In this document: piece after piece, positions 1 through 4,726 of the stretch | Numbering within the stretch: position 1 is the first letter of the stretch | How the letters are laid out: each line of letters opens with the position of its first letter | Assembly: GCA_903928955.1 (NCBI GenBank) | Contig: CAIYTD010000135.1 | Span: forward strand, 1-5,044 | Direction of reading: 5' to 3' | From: Oligoflexia bacterium | GTDB taxonomy: Bacteria; Bdellovibrionota; UBA1018 | Length of the DNA stretch: 5,044 nt | The notes under the pieces: model-generated | What the model saw: the letters and a program-made list of their open reading frames with translations, nothing else | Told to the model about the DNA's origin: nothing | The model's database searches: none | Program-made: the position numbers and the translations under genes

Positions 1-1009
1 ACTTCGCAAGCATTTTATAATAGTCAGGAACTTGAATTTTATTTAAAATAATTCCTGCCTTAATGTGATCAACTTTTTTTCTAATGGCTAACGGTAATAA
101 TTTTTCATTAAAAGAATCTAAAGTATAATCAACTCCCTGATTCGAAAGATTATAATAAATAGTTCCTGATGAAAATTTATTATGAACCATATCTTGAGAA
201 GCTTCGTAAACTGCTCGATCCACACGTTTTACCATACTAGTTAAAACATACCCGGGCTTTATTCCATCCTGATTTGAATCAACTCCAATGGCAAGTTTCT
301 TATTTTCTTCTGCCGCATCAAAAATTCCAACTCCAGATGCACCTGCCACATTAAAAATAACATCTACTCCTGAAGCATACTGCATGAGTGCAAGCTCTTT
401 CGCTTTCGCGGGATTATTCCAAGACTCAGGAGTATTTCCGATATAATTGGTGGTTAACTGAATGGTCGAATTTGCTGCCCGAGCTCCGGCTTCATACCCC
501 TTTAAAAACCGACGAATCAATGGAATATCCATGCCCCCTATAAAACCGACATGAGCAGTCTTTGAAGTCAGCGCAGCAATTGCACCTACTAGAAAGGAGC
601 CTTCGTGCTCTTGAAAAAGATAAGAGCGCACATTAGGAAGTGGAACTTCACCATCTAAAATTACAAAATTTTTCGTCTTAAACTGGCCCGCTATCTTTTT
701 TACAGCATCTACCTGAGCAACACCGACAGCAAGAATAAGATCAAAATTCTTTTGTGCAAAAGCTCTCAACATAGGCTCAAACGAATTATGATCTGCGGGC
801 TCGACATACTTAACGGTACAGTGGAGTTTCTCCTTGGACTGTAGAAGCCCTTCGAATGCTGCAGAATTAAAAGATTTATCATCTTTTCCTCCTACATCAA
901 AAACTAACCCGATCTGGCAAGAAAATGCATCGCTGAAAGAATAAAAAAAACTTAGGAAAACCAAGGAAATAAATGAAATGAATCGATAGAAACGAAAACT
1001 GTGCAACAT
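1..1009 (-). CDS. BMP/PnrA-family substrate-binding protein (C-terminus cut by window edge)
   Basis: This is an exported solute-binding protein of the BMP family (PnrA/TmpC/Med-like), whose characterised members bind purine nucleosides for ABC import. The frame is open from an ATG at 1009 to the left edge, giving 336 codons. Family motifs appear in order: DVGGKDDKSFN (residues 38-48), FIGGMDIPLIRRFLKGYEAG (about 156-175), YIGN followed by WNNPAKAKE, a VDVIFNVAGASGVG segment, then AIGVDSNQ and VLTSMVKRVDRAVYEA. The last visible residues (IILNKIQVPDYYKMLAK) match the usual family end, so only a few residues should be missing. The start is supported by AGGTG 4 nt upstream. The N-terminus is a basic, Phe-rich signal sequence ending near AFSC (Cys31); as a lipobox this is poor because Phe sits at -2, so lipoprotein versus soluble periplasmic is open. 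The Trp common after the KSFN motif is Phe52 here. The nucleoside substrate is a family inference. Confidence 0.93.
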   Translation of the reverse strand, partial: MLHSFRFYRFISFISLVFLSFFYSFSDAFSCQIGLVFDVGGKDDKSFNSAAFEGLLQSKEKLHCTVKYVEPADHNSFEPMLRAFAQKNFDLILAVGVAQVDAVKKIAGQFKTKNFVILDGEVPLPNVRSYLFQEHEGSFLVGAIAALTSKTAHVGFIGGMDIPLIRRFLKGYEAGARAANSTIQLTTNYIGNTPESWNNPAKAKELALMQYASGVDVIFNVAGASGVGIFDAAEENKKLAIGVDSNQDGIKPGYVLTSMVKRVDRAVYEASQDMVHNKFSSGTIYYNLSNQGVDYTLDSFNEKLLPLAIRKKVDHIKAGIILNKIQVPDYYKMLAK

Positions 1010-1013
1010 ACTT

Positions 1014-1018
1014 CACCT
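1014..1018 (-). promoter_or_regulatory. Ribosome binding site of the BMP-family gene
   Basis: Read on the minus strand, AGGTG lies 4 nt before the ATG at 1009. It supports this start, which also gives a complete signal peptide. Confidence 0.6.
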
Positions 1019-1082
1019 ATTCCTTTATTTAATTCAATTTAAAAAAGCAATTCCAAACAGGTCCGAAATTCAACCTTAACAT

Positions 1083-1112
1083 TTGAAAATAGTAGTGATC
1101 GATTCCTAAGAT
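1083..1112 (+). promoter_or_regulatory. Candidate sigma70-type promoter for ssb
   Basis: TTGAAA at 1083-1088 and TAAGAT at 1107-1112 are separated by 18 nt and lie about 55 nt before the ssb start. Each hexamer is a partial match to consensus. This is the best plus-strand pair seen in the 157-bp divergent gap between the BMP gene and ssb. No convincing minus-strand promoter for the BMP gene was found; TTGGAA with TTAAAT is possible but would leave a very short leader. Confidence 0.35.
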
Positions 1113-1166
1113 ACGACCAAATCAGGCATAGACCTAGCAAAATCTTTCTCAAGAGGTAACCATTAT

Positions 1167-1568
1167 ATGAAAGATATTAATAAAATGATTCTAGTAGGTC
1201 GGCTCGGAACAGACCCCATTCAGCGCCAAACAAAATCAGGTATGAGCGTCGCACACTTCTCTGTGGCCACTTCTCGCCGAATTCCCCGAGACTCAGATCC
1301 AGCAAAGTCTGAACCCACTTTTATTGAGGAAACTCAATGGCATCGGGTGGTAGCATGGGCACGATTAGGCGAGGCCTGTGCGCAATACCTCAAAAAAGGA
1401 AGTACTGTCTATGTAGAAGGTTTTATCAAAAGCCACCTCTACGAAGATCAAACAGGCAAAACGAGAACAAGCGTGGAGGTCTACGCTGAAAACATCAGCT
1501 TTCTGGACTCACGAAAATCCATTACCTCAAAGGAGCAGGAGGAAGTAGCAGAATCCAGCACAGCCTAA
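1167..1568 (+). CDS. ssb: Single-stranded DNA-binding protein, short form without acidic tail
   Basis: SSB coats single-stranded DNA during replication, recombination and repair, normally as a tetramer of OB folds. The 133-residue product carries the whole OB fold: NKMILVGRLGTDP (5-17), AHFSVATS (29-36), the ETQWHRVVAWARLGEACAQY segment (55-74) with the DNA-stacking-type Trp58 and Trp64, then KKGSTVYVEGFIKSHLYEDQTGKTR (split at about 76-100) and VEVYAENISFLD (103-114). After that only about 20 residues remain, ending EEVAESSTA. Classical SSBs (178 residues in E. coli) have a long flexible linker and a conserved DDDIPF-like tip that recruits partner proteins; neither is present. The ATG at 1167 is preceded by AAGAGGT at 1151-1157, 9 nt away. 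The gene is monocistronic here, divergent from the BMP gene and convergent with the next gene. It could be a secondary or specialised SSB rather than the housekeeping one. Confidence 0.95.
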   Translation: MKDINKMILVGRLGTDPIQRQTKSGMSVAHFSVATSRRIPRDSDPAKSEPTFIEETQWHRVVAWARLGEACAQYLKKGSTVYVEGFIKSHLYEDQTGKTRTSVEVYAENISFLDSRKSITSKEQEEVAESSTA

Positions 1569-1576
1569 ATCGTAGC

Positions 1577-1647
1577 AAGTTCTAGATACCAGGCGATGCG
1601 ACTGATAGATCGGGATCAGAGAGACAAGAACCTGATGTCTAGAACTT
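1577..1647. repeat. Long imperfect inverted repeat between convergent genes
   Basis: The left arm is AAGTTCTAGATACCAGG (1577-1593) and the right arm is CCTGATGTCTAGAACTT (1631-1647). As RNA they form 15 Watson-Crick pairs, one G-U pair and one mismatch. The 37-nt loop holds a smaller stem, CTGAT (1602-1606) with ATCAG (1615-1619). The element sits between the ssb stop and the stop of the convergent exported-protein gene, where a two-way terminator would be expected. Neither side has a T-tract, so it is not a classical intrinsic terminator. It could be a Rho-independent-like stop without a tract, an mRNA 3'-end stabiliser, or a genomic repeat element. Confidence 0.6.
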
Positions 1648-1666
1648 ACCTTCAAGCCAGGCTCGC

Positions 1667-2068
1667 TCAGCGCGGAAGAATCCTGACTAAATCGCCCACC
1701 ATAATGGCTCGAGGAGAAATTGCAGGAGTTTGGTTTTCTGGTAAAATTTTTTCCAAGCGAGCAATAGATGCAAATTTTTCAGAATGAATCACCTTGACCC
1801 AGGCAATGGGGAAAATGACATCTCGATAATACTGCTCACTCAATAAATCAAAAGTAGGCGACTTCCGCAAAATTTGCAAAATATTCCCCTCACGCACCCC
1901 ATGACTAGATCCCATATTGATATAATAATCTTTTTCTTGTTTCTCGCTTTCATTCCCTAAGTTAAGCCCTCTATAAACACTGTAAACAATAAAATCAGAG
2001 GCCTGACTTTCAATGGAAACAAAAGACAAAAAACTTAAATAAAACATAAAAGGAATAAGCCAACGCAC
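1667..2068 (-). CDS. Small exported protein of unknown function (FlgT C-terminal-like domain suspected)
   Basis: The product has 133 residues. Residues 1-24 form a Sec signal peptide (MRWLIPF..., hydrophobic core 4-19, likely cleavage near SQAS-D at 22-25), so the mature protein of about 110 residues should be periplasmic or envelope-bound. The rest is beta-rich: YYINMGSSHGVREGNILQIL (48-67), FPIAWVKVIHSEKFASIARL (86-105) and AIMVGDLVRI (121-130). The order 'GSxxGVxxGxxLxVxR ... IxxIKVxxVxxxxSxAxI ... GDxV' recalls the C-terminal domain of flagellar assembly protein FlgT and similar envelope proteins, but this is recognition by pattern and no function is assigned. The start is GTG at 2068, chosen because AAGGAG lies 7 nt upstream (2076-2081) and the signal peptide is then complete; the internal ATG at 2047 would destroy it. 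The gene is convergent with ssb and divergent from the permease. Confidence 0.82.
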   Translation of the reverse strand: MRWLIPFMFYLSFLSFVSIESQASDFIVYSVYRGLNLGNESEKQEKDYYINMGSSHGVREGNILQILRKSPTFDLLSEQYYRDVIFPIAWVKVIHSEKFASIARLEKILPENQTPAISPRAIMVGDLVRILPR

Positions 2069-2075
2069 CTTCTAT

Positions 2076-2081
2076 CTCCTT
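2076..2081 (-). promoter_or_regulatory. Strong ribosome binding site that fixes a GTG start
   Basis: Minus-strand AAGGAG lies 7 nt upstream of the GTG at 2068-2066. Its near-ideal sequence and spacing decide in favour of GTG over the downstream in-frame ATG. Confidence 0.75.
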
Positions 2082-2111
2082 GTTCCATCTCCTATCGGCA
2101 AATTTTACCTT

Positions 2112-2141
2112 GTAATAAATTTTTTATTTGACACCTTGCAA
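2112..2141 (-). promoter_or_regulatory. Candidate promoter for the exported-protein gene
   Basis: On the minus strand, TTGCAA (2141-2136) and TATTAC (2117-2112) are separated by 18 nt, placing the likely transcript start about 35 nt before the GTG. A second -10-like TAAAAT lies nearer the gene but has no good -35. The element overlaps the plus-strand TTGACA at 2128-2133, so the two divergent promoters may compete. Confidence 0.35.
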
Positions 2142-2157
2142 AATAACAGTGTAGGGA
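2128..2157 (+). promoter_or_regulatory. Candidate promoter for the riboswitch-permease transcript
   Basis: A perfect -35 hexamer TTGACA lies at 2128-2133. The best -10 at a sensible distance is TAGGGA (2152-2157), 18 nt away and a poor match. Transcription would begin just before the L-box aptamer at about 2172, which is the expected arrangement for a leader-regulated gene. Confidence 0.45.
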
Positions 2158-2171
2158 TGATAGCTTCAAAC

Positions 2172-2341
2172 CCTAGAAGAGGTGCACCTTCTTAGAATTT
2201 GACTAGAGGATCTCAGATCCGAATAAAAGTCAAAAGAGGAGAAAGGTGCCGAAGTGAGCAAATCTCTGAGGATCTGCTCATTGGTTGATGGGAGTTAAAT
2301 CCCCACAACTGTCATGGAGAAATCTATGGAGAGCTTCTTTG
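2172..2341 (+). promoter_or_regulatory. Lysine riboswitch (L-box) aptamer
   Basis: This cis-acting RNA binds lysine and represses the downstream gene. The conserved core is visible: AGAAGAGGTGC (2175-2185) and AAGGTGCCGAAG (2243-2254), as in the B. subtilis and E. coli lysC leaders. Five helices surround the core: P1 AGAAG/CTTCT (2175-2179 with 2334-2338); P2 TTTGACT/AGTCAAA (2198-2204 with 2228-2234), topped by GGAT/ATCC (2208-2211 with 2217-2220); P3 TGAGCA/TGCTCA (2255-2260 with 2275-2280); P4 GTTG-A-TGGG/CCCA-CAAC (2284-2292 with 2302-2309); P5 CATGGA/TCTATG (2313-2318 with 2323-2328) closed by GAAA. The L2 loop CTCAG (2212-2216) is exactly complementary to CTGAG in L3 (2266-2270), reproducing the family's kissing-loop tertiary contact. 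The element lies 70 nt before an amino-acid permease start. The identification rests on motif plus structure and is firm. Confidence 0.93.
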
Positions 2342-2411
2342 CAGCATTAATAAAATTTTTCTGCTGCTCCTAAATTCTCTTGAGATCCATGCCATTACAC
2401 AAGGTACTCTA
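2341..2411 (+). promoter_or_regulatory. Expression platform of the lysine riboswitch, mechanism unclear
   Basis: This stretch between the aptamer and the permease ATG holds one clear hairpin, GCAGCA (2341-2346) with TGCTGC (2362-2367) and a 15-nt AT-rich loop. No run of T follows it, so it is not a typical terminator. The Shine-Dalgarno AAGG (2401-2404) lies 7 nt before the ATG. GAGATCC (2382-2388) can pair in five of seven positions with GGTACTC (2403-2409), covering the GG of the Shine-Dalgarno. This favours, weakly, control of translation initiation over transcription termination. Confidence 0.5.
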
Positions 2412-4160
2412 ATGAATTGGCAATCTCTCTTTAAAAGTAAAAGTATTGAACAGATTACTCAAGAACTCGACCTTCGCGAAAACAGTTCCAATCGACTGCA
2501 TCGAACATTAGGAGTTTGGGATCTTACTACATTTGGAATTGCAGCAATTTTAGGAGCTGGCATTTTCTCCACCATTGGAAATGCTGCAGCAGGTGGAGGG
2601 CCGGCAATTATTTTTCTTTTTATTTTTACAGCACTAGTCTGCGCATTTTCTGCCTTTTGCTATGCTGAATTTGCATCAGCGATTCCAATCTCTGGTTCAG
2701 CCTATACCTATGCCTATGCCTCTTTCGGTGAGCTTATTGCTTGGATCATTGGATGGGACTTACTGATGGAATATGCCATAGGCGATATTGCGATTGCCAT
2801 CTCATGGAGTCAATACTTTACAAGTTTACTGGCAGGATATGGCATCATTATTCCAAAATATTTTACAATGGATTTTCTCAGTGCTTACCGAGGCTTTGAC
2901 CAAGTCAGTCACTTACTCATTCAAGGAAAAAGCCTCATTGAAATATCCAATCAAGGCCTGAGTCCAATAGTACTCAAAGGGTACTTTGCATGGCTAGAAG
3001 CTCCTCAGTTTTTGGGACTCCACTTGATTTGTGACTTACCAGCCCTTGCAGTCACCCTCCTCATTACTTGGGTAGTATTTATAGGAATCGAAGATTCAAA
3101 AAAATTCTCTCAAATTCTAGTCGCTTTAAAAATTTTAGTAGTCCTCATGGTGATTGCCGTAGGAGCAACCTACGTGGAGCCTGCGAACTGGACACCCTTT
3201 GCCCCCAACGGAACCACAGGAATACTTAAGGGAGTTTCAGCTGTTTTCTTTGCCTATATTGGGTTTGATGCCATTTCTACTACAGCAGAAGAATGCAAAA
3301 ACCCTCAGAGAGACCTACCAAGAGGGATGATTTATTCTCTCATCATCTGCACTGTCCTTTATGTTCTATTAGCACTCGTTTTGACTGGAGTTGTAAGCTA
3401 TAAAAAACTAGGCGTGGGTGACCCATTAGCCTTTGCCTTTGGTCCTGAAGGAGCAAATCTACCCTGGCTTTCAGGTGTGATTGGAATCAGTGCGGTTATA
3501 GCTCTTTCAACTGTTTTACTCGTTTTTCAACTCGGACAGACTCGCATCTGGATGGCTATGAGCCGCGATGGACTTCTCCCTCCGATTTTCTCAGTCATCC
3601 ATCCAAAATATAAAACCCCATGGATCTCCACCCTTTTTGCAGGGACTTTAGTCGCTATTCCGTCTCTATTTCTTAATCTCACTGAAGTCACAGATTTAAA
3701 TAGTATTGGTACACTTTTCGCTTTTGTCATTGTTTGCGCAGGATCGCTCAAATTCAATCCAAAAAGAAAAAATTCGAATCAAAAATTCAAAACCCCTTAC
3801 ATCAACTCAAAATATATCTTCCCGCTGATCCTGATCGGAATCATCACTCTGATCTTTTGCTTCAATTTAGAGGGAATCACTTCCTTTTTAAGCATGAACA
3901 ACCCCAGAGAAAAAGTTCCATTAGTTTTATTCTCTTTTGAAATGATTGTTCTGTCCTATTATTGCATAACTAGGAATCTCTCTTTAATCCCCGTTTTAGG
4001 GCTTTCATCGTGTAGCTATCTGATTACAGAATTGGGAATGAAAAACTGGATTCGGTTTGGAACCTGGCTCATCGTGGGATGCATTGTTTACTTTTTTTAC
4101 GGATTCAAAAATAGCCTATTACAAAAAAAACTAGCCTCTGCAGATAGTGGCGCTGCCTAG
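2412..4160 (+). CDS. APC-superfamily (CAT-like) amino acid permease, probable lysine transporter
   Basis: This inner-membrane secondary transporter has 582 residues. It shows the cationic-amino-acid-transporter-like subgroup pattern: a cytoplasmic N-terminus ending in LHRTLGVWDLTTFGI; TM1 with the substrate-backbone-binding GAGIF (48-52); GGGPA then a TM2-TM3 region with CYAEFASAIPISGSAY (83-98); GELIAWIIGWDLLMEYAIG (106-124); FDAISTTAEE (285-294) followed by CKNPQRDLPRG; GQTRIWMAMSRDGLLP (375-390); and SIGTLFAFVIVCAG (431-444). The tail has WIRFGTWLIVGCIVYFFYG (546-564). About 12-14 membrane segments are expected. Residues 145-205 form a long connecting stretch usual in this group. The ATG at 2412 follows AAGG at 2401-2404. 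The family alone does not fix the substrate; the lysine riboswitch just upstream makes lysine (or lysine plus related basic amino acids) the most likely cargo. The gene is single and faces the toxin-antitoxin pair end to end. Confidence 0.93.
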   Translation: MNWQSLFKSKSIEQITQELDLRENSSNRLHRTLGVWDLTTFGIAAILGAGIFSTIGNAAAGGGPAIIFLFIFTALVCAFSAFCYAEFASAIPISGSAYTYAYASFGELIAWIIGWDLLMEYAIGDIAIAISWSQYFTSLLAGYGIIIPKYFTMDFLSAYRGFDQVSHLLIQGKSLIEISNQGLSPIVLKGYFAWLEAPQFLGLHLICDLPALAVTLLITWVVFIGIEDSKKFSQILVALKILVVLMVIAVGATYVEPANWTPFAPNGTTGILKGVSAVFFAYIGFDAISTTAEECKNPQRDLPRGMIYSLIICTVLYVLLALVLTGVVSYKKLGVGDPLAFAFGPEGANLPWLSGVIGISAVIALSTVLLVFQLGQTRIWMAMSRDGLLPPIFSVIHPKYKTPWISTLFAGTLVAIPSLFLNLTEVTDLNSIGTLFAFVIVCAGSLKFNPKRKNSNQKFKTPYINSKYIFPLILIGIITLIFCFNLEGITSFLSMNNPREKVPLVLFSFEMIVLSYYCITRNLSLIPVLGLSSCSYLITELGMKNWIRFGTWLIVGCIVYFFYGFKNSLLQKKLASADSGAA

Positions 4161-4166
4161 CCTGTC

Positions 4167-4213
4167 GCAATGAGTTTAGTAATGGACTCATCAGTTGCAC
4201 TTCAGATTTGAAG
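4167..4213 (+). terminator. Possible 3'-end hairpins after the permease
   Basis: Two adjacent stems lie in the 71-bp convergent gap. GCAATGAGT (4167-4175) pairs with ACTCA and TTGC (4186-4190, 4195-4198) with a 4-nt bulge. CTTCA (4200-4204) pairs with TGAAG (4209-4213) across a GATT loop. No T-tract follows on either strand, so termination is a guess from position. Confidence 0.3.
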
Positions 4214-4231
4214 CCGGGGAACTCTAAGTAG

Positions 4232-4726
4232 TTAAGCTACCTTTAGCTTCCATTCACCATGCGCCATTGCGGTGAGTTCGATCCTCTTTAATTCCATTCC
4301 TTCACCTTTTAAGATCTGATCATGCAAATCATAATTCCGATCGGGAATTTTTGCGGCCACCGTGAAGCGAATGAGCCGATCAAATGCTTTAGTTACGGGC
4401 TGTGCGCCTTTTTCTAGGCGTGACAAAGTTGCACCATCGTACCCAATAATCTTTGAAAACATTGATCCAGAATAACCCAGGTGTTTTCGTAGAAAGCGGA
4501 CTTCAAACCCCGATAGAAACTCTTTTTTTCGAATAAGAGTGTTTGCAATTACCTCATTGAGCTTCTCCATGTTTCCATAGCCGTAATACTCTTCTCCGCA
4601 TTTTTCACAACGAAAATACTCTAGTCCAACTAAAGTAACATTATCTAGACCACATTCTTTATATTTATGGGTTATTTTTGTTTTTTTTAACGGTTTTTTA
4701 TTGTCACACATTGCACAAGTCATCAT
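4232..4726 (-). CDS. MqsA-family antitoxin: Cys4 zinc domain plus XRE-type HTH
   Basis: The 164-residue product has two domains. The N-terminal part carries a zinc-ribbon pattern, CAMC (Cys4, Cys7) and CEKC (Cys40, Cys43), very close to the positions in E. coli MqsA (3, 6, 37, 40). The C-terminal part has a helix-turn-helix, FLRKHLGYSGSMFSKIIGYD then GATLSRLEKG (about 78-107), for binding the module's own operator. In this family the zinc domain usually holds the toxin and the HTH represses the operon; that role is inferred here. Three Met codons could start the gene (4732, 4726, 4723). The Shine-Dalgarno AAGGGGAG (4735-4742) is 8 nt from 4726 but only 2 nt from 4732, so 4726 is preferred. 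The gene overlaps the end of the upstream DUF4258 gene by about 23 nt, implying translational coupling. The C-terminal tail (about 130-164) is unassigned. Confidence 0.85.
   Translation of the reverse strand: MMTCAMCDNKKPLKKTKITHKYKECGLDNVTLVGLEYFRCEKCGEEYYGYGNMEKLNEVIANTLIRKKEFLSGFEVRFLRKHLGYSGSMFSKIIGYDGATLSRLEKGAQPVTKAFDRLIRFTVAAKIPDRNYDLHDQILKGEGMELKRIELTAMAHGEWKLKVA

Noticed and set aside
1577..1647. tRNA or other known structured RNA gene
   Set aside because: The length is near that of a tRNA, but there is no cloverleaf: one long stem closes a 37-nt loop, with no T-loop GTTCRA motif or CCA end.
1596..1787. Plus-strand open frame of 63 codons
   Set aside because: It overlaps the inverted repeat and the opposite-strand exported-protein gene, has no good ribosome binding site, and its product has no recognisable features.
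2172..2341. T-box or another amino-acid leader
   Set aside because: There is no T-box TGGNACCGCG motif. The AGAGGTGC and GTGCCGAAG cores plus the kissing loop match the lysine riboswitch specifically.
3527..3757. Minus-strand open frame of 76 codons inside the permease
   Set aside because: It lies wholly within a well-supported permease frame, antisense, and looks like a shadow of the coding sequence.
3734..3940. Plus-strand second frame near the permease C-terminal third, considered as a sign of a frameshift
   Set aside because: The permease frame itself keeps family motifs before (SIGTLFAFVIVCAG) and after (KFKTP, then the WIRFGTWLIVG tail), so no frameshift is needed. The alternative product is not hydrophobic enough.
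4167..4213. Strong intrinsic terminator after the permease
   Set aside because: The stems exist but no T-tract follows on either strand, so it was kept only as a low-confidence feature.
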